The notes under the pieces are model-generated. The model was not told the DNA's origin. It searched no databases and saw nothing but the letters and a program-made list of their open reading frames with translations. The translations under genes and the position numbers were made by a program. Positions 1-10,364 of a stretch of 64,000 nt of DNA are shown piece by piece. The number at the start of each line of letters is the position of its first letter. Within the stretch, counting starts at the first letter, position 1. The stretch lies in contig JASPKZ010003424.1 in the NCBI GenBank assembly GCA_030220185.1, forward strand, positions 248,001-312,000. The letters are read 5' to 3'. This DNA is from Diploptera punctata. Taxonomy: Eukaryota; Arthropoda; Insecta; Blattodea; Blaberidae.

Positions 1-416
1 GCTTGGGAGTTAAGAAGTATGAGGTGAGTGAAGAAACAACTAAACAATATTACATTTGGAACCTTATATTTAATTTTCGGAATAATTTTTAACTGACACC
101 ATCACCAAGGTAGTGATGCGGGTTCTATCATTTTTTAACTAAGAGAGTTGGCTCAGAGACTTACATTTTGGAACCTTATATCTAATTATCGAAGCCTGAT
201 TCAGGGATGGTTCATATTTCATTAAGCATATTAATTTTAGTATAATTAAATCAACCAAGATTCCTTATTGGAGATATCAAATTTATTACCTACAAGTCTC
301 TTATTTGTAATTTATCATTTTAGGATGTGAACCCAATCGAGTTTTTAAATCCCAATCTGATTAGCATTGTAACGTAAAATAAACAAATTAAAAATTTTAT
401 TTACAGAAACATTGAT
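1..416 (+). repeat. PLE-type 3' end motif and AT-rich repeat
   Basis: Positions 15-50 carry the motif GAAGTATGAGGTGAGTGAA followed by AAACAATATT, the same as the 3' terminal motif of the elements at 963 and 28602. A segment beginning TACATTTTGGAACCTTATAT at about 160 repeats one at about 50. No coding signal is seen. Confidence 0.5.
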
Positions 417-1050
417 ATTGTTTATTTTTTTATTATTTCACTCACCTCATACTTCATAACACTTAGAAACAAAAGAGCTGCAGATATCAAATTCATTAAC
501 AAATGTTTAGAAAATAATATCACTCCAAAATTTGTCCGGAAAATGGTTAAAAACAACAATAACCAACACCAAAAAAGTTTAGAAAAGAAAACTCTCAATT
601 TGGAAAAAATCAAACATTACACAACTATAAGTAAAATAGACGTAGAACTGTACTTTTTACATCTAAGATTAACCAACAGTTTAGGACAAATAATTTGGGA
701 TAACCTAGAAAAAAACTTCTACAACCAATTGAACCTCAAAATGAAGAAAAAATTTGATGTACAAAAGAAAAAGATAATTAATTTAAAACCTGAGTTAAAA
801 AAATTTAAGAAAAATTATAAGTACAAAAAGTATAACCACTACATTAGGGAGGGATAAAGAAAATGAGAATAATATAATTAACCTATCATCTGAAAACTTT
901 ACAAAAGAAGAAATATCTATTTTGGACAAGGGATTGAAAACATGCATTAGTTACTCTAACAAAGAAATATGAAGTATGAGGTGAGTGAAATAATTAAAAA
1001 TAAACAATATTAAAAAACCTCATAGTGTTATTTCCTATCTACATAACTTA
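417..1050 (+). mobile_element. Internally deleted Penelope-like element with flanking target duplication
   Basis: The unit is bounded by the perfect 12-bp direct repeat AGAAACATTGAT (405-416 and 1051-1062). At the left is a short minus-strand copy of the 3' terminal motif (417-463). Then comes N-terminal coding sequence (about 462-962), followed directly by the same 3' motif in plus orientation (963-1050). The reverse transcriptase and endonuclease regions are absent. It is therefore a short non-autonomous derivative whose two ends are inverted copies of each other. Confidence 0.75.
462..962 (+). pseudogene. Penelope-like element N-terminal coding region, frameshifted
   Basis: An open frame runs from about 462 to a stop at 855-857. 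It encodes a lysine-rich polypeptide including HLRLTNSLGQIIWDNLEKNF. After a shift to another frame at about 858 it continues as INLSSENFTKEEISILDKGL. The phrase of the type NLS..LT.EE..LL.KGL is typical of the region just before the RT domain in Penelope-like proteins. The RT core is missing, so this cannot be a functional polymerase. Assignment rests on motif recognition. Confidence 0.65.
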
Positions 1051-1499
1051 AGAAACATTGATCATTTCTTGAGGGAATTTAAAATATCATCATAAAATTA
1101 ATATGGTTTACCCTAAACTGTAATTGGAATATTTGTCTTTGTTAATTATAATATTGCATATTAACTATTGAAATATTACAAATACACACATCTAAAATTA
1201 TAATGCATTACTATATATTCCATTTTGTAAGATATTGAAAATTTACCCCATATGAATTTAATTTTGATGAAATTTAAAGAAACTATAATAAACATCTTCA
1301 GTGGAATTTTTACAAGTTATTGGTTGTTTTGCAGAATACATTTTGTATTGAAGTAAAATAACAAAGAAATTGGCATTTTGCCTCAGAAAACCCTGTGATT
1401 GATGAAAGGTTATCCTTTATTGAATATAACCTATAAAGTATCCAGGATAATTGGTTTGAATGTATGCAAGCTACAGTTTTTTCAAAGATAATATATCTT

Positions 1500-1752
1500 T
1501 TATATATCCAATTTTGGAATTTTTAACTTTATGAGGTTCAATTTATAAGAATTAAATGAATCGTGATTTCTTCTTACCTCATACTTCTATGTTTTTTTAA
1601 ACACGACACTGCAGTATCAGCGACCCATTGTCACCATCATCAGTCGTGAAAACAGCTGATGATGATGACAATGGGTCGCTGATACTGCAGTGCTGTATTT
1701 AAAAAAACATAGAAGTATGAGGTAAGAAGAAATCACGATTCATTTAATTCTT
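1500..1752. mobile_element. Palindromic PLE unit P1
   Basis: This is a near-perfect inverted repeat centred at about 1650. The arms read outward from CTGATGATGATGAC to GTATGAGGTAAGAAG. The unit is flanked by the perfect 12-bp direct repeat ATAATATATCTT (1488-1499 and 1753-1764). The left arm continues past ACCTCATAA to the full 3' end, while the right arm stops inside the loop segment after GAGGTAAG. The central 12-nt spacer separates TCATCAG (1637-1643) from CTGATGA (1656-1662). Confidence 0.8.
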
Positions 1753-1764
1753 ATAATATATCTT

Positions 1765-2261
1765 GTTTTATAATTTCTTATAAAAGTCTGTTGTTATTAG
1801 ATTGTATACTTATTTTTAATGGTAATACACTTTTGCAAATACAATCAGCATTGCAATTATATTTAACTTGTTTAGTGCTGTTAACAGAGATCTTTATAAT
1901 GGTATATCTCCTGAATAAATTAAACTTGAGAGAACTCATAATGTGTGCTTTAATTAATTTGCTTTGAAGTCACCCATATATTCATTATTCCCTTTTGTGA
2001 TACTCCATTTATTGATCTGAACAAAATCCATTAATTCCGGAGTAACATGCTCTATCAGTCTTGAATCCATTTCAGTATTCTCATCCCATCTGATATTCAG
2101 CATTTCTAAAAGCAATTTTCCCCTCAAGGTTTTTGACTAGAGTTTAGTGTACATTCCTGAATATTTCAATGTGTGTTGTGAGTTCTGTTCATCTTAGCAT
2201 TCCATATCATAATAGGATAAACTTAAATTGTTTATGACTCACAATCATTATATAATGTCAG
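1765..2261. other. AT-rich DNA, nothing recognised
   Basis: No open frame, RNA fold or known repeat is recognised. Weak echoes of non-LTR tail sequence occur near 2080-2200 but are not enough for a call. Confidence 0.4.
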
Positions 2262-2450
2262 TCCTGGTGGATTAGTGCTTATCTTGCTCACCTCTGTTCC
2301 AAAGTTCACAGGCTCAAACCTGATTAGAGTGGTGGATTTATCAGGACATAAAAATCTTAATTATGTATTCCTTCAGAGGGTATCTGTGGATTTATTGTAT
2401 TTTATTCATGACTTCATGTCTAATGACTAGCCAAGTATTTCATTTTCTTT
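2262..2450 (+). mobile_element. SINE family C, degraded copy
   Basis: The tRNA-like head is GTCAGTCCTGGTGGATTAGT with a B-box-like GTTCACAGGCTCAAACC. It is followed by the family C body ending in ATGACTTCATGTC. Other copies at 17127, 49770 and 62868 share this layout. Confidence 0.55.
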
Positions 2451-2467
2451 TATATGTTTGTGGAGCA

Positions 2468-2705
2468 TAACATAGTATAGTTGGTTAAGGCGGGTTAACC
2501 CAGAAAGTCGTGAATTTGAGTTTTGATGGGGTCAGCATTTTTAAATTGGCCTGAAACTTTTGTCAGCATCATGTCTCTGGGGTCGGCTCAGACTCTAATA
2601 GAAATGAGTATTAGACATAGGTTCTAGGGGTAAAGGTGGCCGTCAATTGACAACCAATTGTCATATCCTCAAAGACCTCCTAAGGCCTGTAGTGGGATTA
2701 CTTTA
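2468..2705 (+). mobile_element. SINE family D copy
   Basis: The body includes GGGGTCAGCATTTTTAAA, a GGGGTCGGCTCAGACTCTAA segment and the terminal GGCCTGTAGTGGGATTACTT. These match the copies at 41452 (-), 45078, 51615 and 58545. The tRNA-like head is degraded. Confidence 0.7.
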
Positions 2706-2888
2706 TCTTTATATGTTTGTAAGGGGAGTGTTTTAGCAGGACATCTACTCAAATAAGAGACAATTTGCCAACTCAAAAGAAAAGAGATGCAAATCCAATC
2801 TCCATATGTAACTCATAGTTCATAAGATGATTTCCTTATATATATGTATATACATACCTAATGAGGTCAATCTGGATTTACTTTAGAG

Positions 2889-3193
2889 CAGGGATGCCCA
2901 AACTATGGCCCGCGGGCCGGATATGCCCTTCAACACTTTCTATCCGGCCCCTATAGATCTGTAGCATTCCAATAAATTAAAATATACTAAGGGTAATTCT
3001 ATAATATTATGAGTAGTCTATCAGCAATGGAGCAAGAACTTGTAAAATATATTATAACAAGGAAAGTAGCAAATCAACACAAGCTTATAATAATAATAAT
3101 AATCTCTACAACAACTGTAATGAGTCTATGGCCTGCGCCATCTCAATTTTTCTTCCATTTGGCCCGCGGTACAAATAAGTTTGGGCGGCTCTG
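2889..3193. mobile_element. hAT-type MITE with perfect 8-bp target duplication
   Basis: Terminal inverted repeats are CAGGGATGCCCAAACT at the left and, on the minus strand, CAGAGCCGCCCAAACT at the right. GC-rich subterminal GGCCCGCGG occurs on both sides. The flanks are the identical 8-mer CTTTAGAG at 2881-2888 and 3194-3201. An 8-bp duplication with CAGRG-type ends is the hallmark of hAT transposition. At 305 bp with no transposase it is non-autonomous. Confidence 0.9.
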
Positions 3194-3767
3194 CTTTAGA
3201 GCTTACATGGAAGAAGAAATCAGGATGAGACAAAATAATAGGATGGAGGAATAAGCAGTGCATCATCACAACAGAACAGTCGTGAAAATACCGACAATGG
3301 AATAATTATTCCAAAATTGGTCTAAAAAGAAGACAAAATGTGAGGTGTGGTGGTATTTTTAATATCCAATTTAACAAAATAATAATTCCTATTTCTAGAA
3401 CACATATTTTGATGTAATATTATGGCTTACTTTTGTCTTGTATAAAAGTGTATTAAAATAAGATAATGAATATAGCACACAAACAAAGAAACTTATAAGT
3501 AATTTATTATTAATCTTTTTAGGGTGTAAGGGATAGTGATGTGGAACAAAACTCCTGCCCAACTCTCATCCTCACCTTCTCATGGTACAACCTGTTTTAA
3601 CAAACGGGGCTTTGGGGATCGAGTCATGGCAGAATAACCATTCCATCAGATACCAGGGGCGTAGCATCCATTTAGGCACTGGAAGCACTACTTTCATACC
3701 AATAGATTCAAAACATACCGTATCTACTATCTAAATATAATAAGCAAATTTTCTGCTATATTTGAAG

Positions 3768-4035
3768 AGAAACATTTTTGCCTAGACTGAGACTCGAACC
3801 CGGGACCTTTGACTTGCCAGGCCAAATGCTCTACCAACTGAGCTACCGAGGCGAGTTGCGATCTAGACGCAAATTTTTCCCTTATATACGTTGTAATTCC
3901 CTCGTGCCAAATGCTTTGAAACCTTTGCTTCTATCTTTGCAAATGGGTTCGAGTCTCAGTCTAGGCGAAAATTTTTCTCTTCAAATATAATTTATCCTTC
4001 AGTGAGAAGTGTTAAATCAATAATAAAAACATCAA
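3768..4035. mobile_element. SINE family E, inverted pair
   Basis: A minus-strand tRNA-like copy (3778-3855; read as GCCTCGGTAGCTCAGTTGG with T-arm GGGTTCGAGTCTC) faces a plus-strand fragment (about 3945-4030) that starts at GGGTTCGAGTCTCAGTCTAG. The latter ends in the family tail AATATAATTTATCCTTCAG. The cloverleaf-like head has acceptor mismatches, and the same tail follows it at other loci, so this is a SINE rather than a tRNA gene. Confidence 0.7.
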
Positions 4036-5214
4036 ATTTTCTGCTTATCACAAGTTAAAATTTTTATTGCAGTGAAATGATCTGTGAGGGGCTTCATATA
4101 TCAACTGTAGTCTTTCCACTCCTTTAATCTCCATGGCTCTGGCCAGTCTTTCATCTGCCGAGCACCAGGATTCTGTCTTCAGTGCACTGCACATACCTGA
4201 CAGGATGCTCTGACTACATCTTACTACGATATCTCCTCTTCCTGTAATGTCCCATGCCCATATTCTGTACCTGTTGCAGCATGTTCTGTATGATTTTTTT
4301 TTGTATTGTCTACTTTACAAATTAATTGGAAATTATTTACCGCGGTTTTTATTTATTGTGCTTTCCATATTGCACCCCATAGTGTTAAATAATAGTAACA
4401 ACACCAGTTTTGTTATTTCTGTAAAAAAATATTCAGTATTAAGAAGTGAGGAACATGAATATGCCTGGCAGAAGCGCAGTAATGTTTGAGTACATTGTAT
4501 TTACCAGTACTTATCCAGTAGTAATAGCCACTTGGCATGTTAACCATGTGCGATTTAAAGTAAGAGCAGCCAAGAATCTTATATGCTTGCAATGGATTAT
4601 TGAATGAAATTAGTTCATGTAGTTGTGTAATTGAACAATTTAAAAAATAAGTAATTTTCCAAACTCACTTTTGATGAAAAACTTAAAATAACTGTAGTCA
4701 CCAAAGGACATAAAATTTTCACCCAAAACTTAAGCGTGCAAATGTATGAAAATATACCGTGGGTATTGTACTGAATTAAAATAGTTATTGGTCTGTCTTT
4801 TATGCTCAAAATAAAAAAAAATCTAGGACAAGCTCAGGTTTCGATGTTATGTATAATATTCACAAATCAGAAAACAGGCATTCCCTCACAGTGGCACATA
4901 TTTTGCCTTTGATGAATTTAAAGATGTTTAGGAAAAGTAGAATAGAATTCAGTTTTAATTACCTGTATAGACTTTCCACTGAATGACATATTGAAGAAGT
5001 TAGGAAAAACAAAGGTACTTGCTAATATGATATGGGTCCTATGTTTGTTGGGAAAACTTGAATTATGTTTTCGGTATTGATATTCTTATGGTTGCGCTTG
5101 CTTAACATATAAGCCACACTACGCCACTGTTGGGTACTGAGTAAATGTGGTATCCTGATATCTGTCCAGAGACTAAAAGGTAGGAGTCCTACCACTGGAA
5201 TACTTAGCGTTGGG
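4036..5214. other. Unassigned repeat-poor stretch
   Basis: AT-rich sequence with no recognised gene. Short open segments (for example 4247-4489) lack any known motif or coding-like composition. Confidence 0.35.
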
Positions 5215-5384
5215 CCAGTAACCCGTCCTAAGGAATCTCAACTATACTTGCAAGTCTTACAACCTGCAGAAAGAAGAAGAAGACTAGGACATCCACTCAA
5301 AAGACTTTTGGATGGTGTTTTTACTGAGGCTGAAACAAGTCAACAAATGGCCTAAATTTGTGAATGGACTATGATGATATATAT
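5215..5384 (+). mobile_element. Non-LTR retrotransposon 3' end, family D
   Basis: The reading frame around 5255-5355 gives a basic segment of the GRRRLGHPLKRLLDG type followed by a stop in CAACAAATGGCCTAA. The tail is ATGGACTATGATGAT. The family is also at 35575-36240 (-). Only the last 50 or so codons remain. Confidence 0.65.
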
Positions 5385-5713
5385 CCATCCATAGTAATTC
5401 TGCCCAAGGGCAGGTCTTTCACTGCAATCATAGCATTTTCATGCTATGCTTGCAGCTTTACTAGGGAATTGTAGGTATGGTAGCTTCCCATTGCTTTCCA
5501 CACCGGTGAAGGATGATGACAATGATAAGGATGAATGATGATGATGATGGCCATATGACTTCGGGGACCATTTGGGCCTTAAAGTTTTTCTGACATTTGT
5601 CTTACAGGTGAGGAAAAACCCCGATAAAAACCCTACCCAGAAAAACTGCCCCGACCGGGGATTGAACCTGGGCCCGCTGCATGACAAGGCACCTCGAGAC
5701 CACAGCGGTGGAC
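5385..5713 (-). mobile_element. SINE family A, nearly full length
   Basis: On the minus strand it reads from GTCCACCGCTGTGGTCTCGA (A-box region) through the B-box GGTTCAATCCCCGG to the end GGCAGAATTACTATGGATGG. Flanking direct repeats GATGATATATAT (5373-5384 and 5714-5725) show insertion into the tail of the LINE just to the left. Confidence 0.85.
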
Positions 5714-5745
5714 GATGATATATATATATATATATATATATAAAG
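5714..5745. repeat. (TA)n microsatellite
   Basis: A run of TA dinucleotides following the target duplication of the SINE. Confidence 0.85.
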
Positions 5746-5789
5746 TTATAGGCCTAATATAATATAAGAAATTGACAACATGCCAGAGC

Positions 5790-5995
5790 AGTAAAAACAC
5801 CTCAAGCCTAAATTAGAGCCTCTGAACAAAATTTAATCTACTTTCCCCATCCAATCAATACCTTAGTTGCCTTTTAGACATTTGTTTAGGAGGCGATGAG
5901 GTAACCATTTATTACTCATTGACATCTAAGGAAAACAGACAAAATCATTAACTTGGTTAAGTATCTCCTGATAGGGAGCTCCCTTGCTTCATATA
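5790..5995 (+). mobile_element. SINE family C, 3' part
   Basis: It starts at CCTCAAGCCTAAATTAGAGC and includes AATACCTTAGTTGCC and TTAAGTATCTCCTGATAGGG, in the same order as the 3' half of the full copies at 17127 and 49770. The tRNA head is missing. Confidence 0.6.
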
Positions 5996-6199
5996 GGGAT
6001 ATCAAGTATACACAGACATACATGTCCCTGATACCTTAAAGGTAGTTGAGAAGGAGTAACAAAAATTTGAAAATATGAGCCAACAGCGACTCCAGTGAAA
6101 TCATATCTGTGCCATAACTTGCTCATGTATCTCAAAAATGATTTTTAACATTATTAAGAATAGGAGATTGAGATGGGCAGCTCATATAGCTTCAATAAG

Positions 6200-6480
6200 T
6201 AGAAGTATCTGACTAACTCACTGGCACTATCAAACCTGTGATGGCTATGCAGACATAAGCTATCCATACATCTCTATCCTGATATGATTTTCCAACCATC
6301 TCTGTATAATCTAATTTCCTTAAATTGTGGTTGTTATTCACCCTCCTTACTCTTGGCCTACCAACTTGGTGTTTTCCTTCTGCTTTTCCTACAAGCTGTT
6401 TCCATGCCCCTTTTCATTCCCATTCGTGTCACATGTCCTGCCCATCGTAGTCTGCTTTCCAAAATTCTTGTTAGAAAACC
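6200..6480 (-). pseudogene. Non-LTR retrotransposon family A, C-terminal relic
   Basis: The minus strand encodes a decayed version of the family A C-terminus (RLRWAGH...GKPEGKRPVGRPRMRW) and ends in the family tail complementary to ACTAACTCACTGGCACTATC. It is 5'-truncated and carries several stops. Confidence 0.75.
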
Positions 6481-7457
6481 CATTAGAACTGCATAGGTGA
6501 GAGGATAATACTTCTATGGAACTTGGGAATCTTGATATTGGAAATGTGAAGTGGATTGAGCAGGCAAAAGATGGGTATGAGGGACTTATTATGCAGCATT
6601 GAATTTATAGGTTTTATAAGGCATAGAGTTAGTTGGACCAGTGGTGTAACTTAAATTTAATTGCTTTCTAGAACTTAACATAACGCAGAAGGAAACATAA
6701 TACATTTGGAAACAAATATGTAATCTGTTTTGGGTGTCACCTGAATCTAAAATAAAAAGGCTTGAATTGAATTATTAAACTGAATTTGTAGGCCTACAAT
6801 GGTAACCATTTTTTTGCTGACGAAAATGGCTTACATCACTGTAATCGTCCAATTGTGGAAACTAATAACTATAATAAAACTATAAAATAGTAGGCAACAA
6901 TTTTATATAGGTAACATTTTTATTTCAAATTTCGCGCATATTTTGTTACCTGCTGATGGATCGTTCTGAGTGCGCAGATTCAGATGAAAACCAATCAAAG
7001 TGGCTGAGCTGAATGTACAGTGGTTTAGGCGTGTGTAGATCTTTCGTTTTCTAATAAAGTTGTAAAATCGGGATTTTTAAGTGTTATTAAACTGTTATAA
7101 TAGCAAAGTTAACATATTCGGCAATTTGAAATATTAAGATAGCAGCTGTAAAGTACGGTACTTCTATTCATAGTGTGGAAGATAATATAAATTTTTAATT
7201 GTTTTGACGTAACCTTCGGCACCAAACACAATTGCATGCACAGTGTGTAAACGCACTTGGAAAGCACTACAGGTGTTTCATAGTGAGTCAGAACATTGGA
7301 TTTTACATTGTAAAGTATATTTAAAACATTGTAATTACTTATTTATATTTTCAAGTACTTTTAACGATTTATTTCTAGTTATATATTTTTTATTCAGAGT
7401 TTAATAACTTTGTAAGAAAAGTTATTTTTTTTAAATATAAATAATTTTTTTTTTCAG
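6481..7457 (+). other. Region upstream of aPKC exon 1
   Basis: No repeat or reading frame is recognised. The stretch ends in a pyrimidine tract and AG at 7443-7457, a good 3' splice site. So the ATG-bearing exon may start at 7458 with further 5' UTR exons upstream. CCAATC occurs at 6991, but no promoter can be placed with confidence. Confidence 0.4.
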
Positions 7458-7594
7458 AATTCACACTTTTTACGTACTACAAGTGATCAATTTGAGTCAA
7501 ATTGGATTGTCTGTGGCAATTGTACGTTGTAGTGATTAGGTTTTATAGACGCAGGCTTAGAAAAAGCAAACAATTCATTTACAACTTAACCAAA

Positions 7595-7659
7595 ATGCCA
7601 ACCCAACTTTCTGCAGATTCAGAGATTCCTGAAATTAGAGTGAAAACAGCATATAATGG
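7595..7659 (+). CDS. aPKC: Atypical protein kinase C, first coding exon
   Basis: Encodes MPTQLSADSEIPEIRVKTAY and on to Asn-Gly, the N-terminus and first PB1 strand of atypical PKC. The kinase works with Par-6 and Par-3 in epithelial and neuroblast polarity. The ATG at 7595 sits in the context AACCAAAATGC. The same frame upstream has a stop at 7493-7495 and no earlier ATG after the likely splice acceptor at 7457, so this start is well supported. The donor is GG|GTATGT at 7660, phase 2. PEIRVKTAYNG closely resembles the Drosophila protein. Lys17 would be the conserved basic PB1 residue. Confidence 0.93.
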
Positions 7660-7744
7660 GTATGTATATGTTATAGAATTTATAAGAATTTGCTGCTTTC
7701 TCCATTAATTGAATAGATATAAAAAGTTTAATTTGATTTCCAGT

Positions 7745-8983
7745 ATAAATTTTCTAAGTTCTACAGAATAACAGTGTGTATGTGCATACTTTATGAGTAT
7801 GCTAGATGGAACCACATATCTGTGAAGTCCTACAAAAACTTTAGAGAGTTGTTACTAGATGGAACCACGTAGCTGTGAAATCTATAAGACCAACCTTTGC
7901 AATAACTTTCCAAACATTTATTAGACATGAAGTGTATACTAATCTGATGTACACTAACTGTCCCATCGGAACATAACAAAATGAAGTGAGTGAATATCCA
8001 TTTCTTAAAATATATTTTAAAATATTTGTCATTCTGATTTCACAGATGTCTCTGTCATCTAGTAGTAGTTTCGGAAAAACTGCACTTAAACTGACATGAA
8101 ATATTTTCAAAGTTCTATAGAACAACAGTGCACATCCGCCAGAGTTTATAAAGCCAGCGATAACCCACCATCGAACCACATATCAATTATCATCCTCGAT
8201 TACTATCGATATCGTACTAAAGTTAAAAAATCTTATGCTAGGTGGCAGCATCTCGCTATGAAATTTAAATGACCAATCATTGCAATAAATCCCCAAATCT
8301 ATGTTAAAAAATATATTATAATATTAAAATTACCAAACATTTATTAAAAATGGATGTACATTTATCACTCCCTAATACCGATCCAACCAGTGATAACCCT
8401 AAACAGCGATAGAAAAATCGTAGACTAAGTAATATACTCTGTGGAGAAAATAGCAGTTAGCATCACAATATTGTCTAACAGTGTCGTAATATTGTGATTT
8501 GCATATTTAAATAAGTACTTGAAAATTGTCTACTAATGTTATAAAGTGTCCACCGCTGTGGTCTCGAGGTAGCGTGCTGCCTTGTCACGCAGCAGGCCCG
8601 GGTTTGATCCCCGGTCGGGGCAGTTTTTCTGGGTGAGGTTTTTATCGGGGTTTTTCCTCACCTGTAAGACAAATGTCAGGAAAACTTTAAGGCCCAAACG
8701 GTCCCCGAAATCATATGGCCATCATCCTTATCATTATCATCATCATCCTCCTCCTTCACAGGTGTGGAAAGCAACGGGAAGCTACCACACCTACAATTCC
8801 CTAGTAAAGCTGGAAGCATAGCATGAAAATGCTATGATTGCAGTGAAGGACCTGCCTTCGGGCAGAATTACTATGGATGGGTGGAATGTTATAAAAATTG
8901 TTTGAAAAAGTTTAAAATATTCGAAAATGTTAGTAAATACAGAAGAAGAGCTACAGTTTACAACGATAAACTCAAAAATTAAA
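7745..8983 (+). repeat. Unknown interspersed element X, copy 1 (split by a SINE)
   Basis: Shares long blocks with 10365-11145 (+) and 11512-12040 (-), for example GTAATATACTCTGTGGAGAA and AGTAAAAGTGCAGTTGAGCC. It is interrupted by the family A SINE at 8546-8884. No coding capacity is seen. Class unknown. Confidence 0.75.
8546..8884 (+). mobile_element. SINE family A, full-length copy inside element X
   Basis: This is the best reference copy. The head GTGTCCACCGCTGTGGTCTC carries an A-box-like part, followed by the B-box GGGTTTGATCCCCGG. The body contains GGTTTTTCCTCACCTGTAAG and the end is CAGAATTACTATGGATGG. It is flanked by AATGTTATAAA at 8535-8545 and 8885-8895 (11 bp, perfect). The uninterrupted sequence at the copy 2 site confirms the insertion. 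Confidence 0.9.
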
Positions 8984-9191
8984 AAGCAGTAAAAGTGCAG
9001 TTGAGCCAAAGAAAATGTTATAAGTATTGTTGCAAAACTTTGAAATAGTACGAAATGTTAGTAAAGACAGAAGAAGTACGTAGAGCAACAGTAGGGCCTA
9101 TTAAACGAATATAGTATGGAAAATCAAGGGGAAATTAATCTAAAATTGAGCCAAATAGGTTACTCAATATAAGATAAATTGGATTGGGGTA

Positions 9192-9320
9192 TATTACAGT
9201 CTTCTTCTTCTTCTTCCTTCCAAATATTAGGCCAAGGCCTGTTACGATCCTATAGAAAATTTTCCCTCCAGCGTTTTGATCCTTCCAGGAAATTCTCGTA
9301 TAAGACTTGAAAGCATAATA
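9192..9320 (-). mobile_element. Short non-LTR 3' tail
   Basis: A run of CTTCTTCTTCTTCC followed by the phrase AAATATTAGGCCAAGGCCTG resembles the tails of family C and D LINEs (ATTAGGCC...CCTGTTACAG). Only about 130 bp remain. Confidence 0.45.
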
Positions 9321-10045
9321 ATAGTCAATTTTTAATAATCCAATTGATGACTATTTTAATGCAAATATTGGTATTATGTAATGGTATTAATGAAATGAAT
9401 CTTCGGAAAAGAAGCACAATTAAAGTATTTAAACATTATATGAAATAAATTAGCTTAAATATGTAATTTCCATTTTAACCGTGGGCCATTTTGGAATTTA
9501 ATAGAAGAACTGTTATAAGACAACCGTTATATATGTATAAGAAACTAAAAGCTATCCTAACCTACATGTATAGGAATCTAAAAGCTAACCTAACCTAATT
9601 CAATTACTCTAAATTAATTTAATATGTAAAAAGCAGACTTAAAGTGATGTAATTGTATAAAAAGTAATCATACTTATTAGCAGTGAGTTATCGGTGATGT
9701 TGATATCGCTGGTTATTAATGCACAACTTGTGTGTATTTTTTATTAATAATTAACATGGTTATCATTTGTTATTAGAGAGTTTATCGCTGGTTCATACAA
9801 TAACTCATAGAATAACAATTGTAACCACAGTTATTAGTATGGTCATGACCTCCATGATGTATTATTAGAGCGGTCGGGACAGGAAATAGTCCCCCTTTGT
9901 TTCCATATTTACGACTAAAATAAGATGAAGATAATAATTTTCCGTGACTAAAAACAATAATTATGTAATTATATGCATATTTGTTGCATTTAAGTTGTGT
10001 TAAAGTGCGTAAGTAAAAATCAACTGTGTTACACCCCGCCCGATA
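9321..10045. other. Intronic DNA with a small tandem repeat
   Basis: Intron 1 sequence. An imperfect repeat of about 40 bp (ATGTATAAGAAACTAAAAGC, then ATGTATAGGAATCTAAAAGC) lies near 9530-9600, ending in AACCTAACC units. Nothing else is recognised. Confidence 0.5.
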
Positions 10046-10275
10046 AATTGAAATGTTTCATACTTCTCATATCCATTCTTCTATGTATATCACAATTTCA
10101 AAGCCTTGGTGGCCTCATCTTCAGTACTATCTTGACGACAGATGTTATGTCGATCGGAAGAACTACTTCTTCCCTCTGTTGGTGGACTGATGAACCTCCG
10201 GATTAAGTCAGAATCCGCAGGAATTTCGAGGTTCATAAGTTTTTCTTTCTTGTTTTTCTGAATGTAAGGTTACTC
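10046..10275 (-). mobile_element. Penelope-like element 3' fragment
   Basis: Shares GATGTTATGTCGATCGGAAG with the palindromic unit at 16014. It has the same overall layout as the end of the GIY-YIG-bearing element at 32655 (AAGAACCTCC.. and ..GAATTTCGAGGTTCATAA). No GIY-YIG coding is left. Confidence 0.55.
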
Positions 10276-10364
10276 AATAATTATTTGCAAAGGCCATGAG
10301 GTTGTTAGCATGTGGATTTTATTTAGATAAATTGGAGATTTGGAAAAAGTTTAGATTACCTAGA

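Noticed and set aside
3779..3855. tRNA gene (also 12808, 24480, 24743, 28095)
   Set aside because: The cloverleaf-like sequences have acceptor or loop defects, recur with shared non-tRNA tails and lie among SINEs; treated as SINE heads. A tRNA-specific covariance search would settle it.
7502..7594. N-terminal extension of aPKC upstream of 7595
   Set aside because: The in-frame stretch has no ATG after the upstream stop at 7493-7495; the peptide is unlike known aPKC N-termini.
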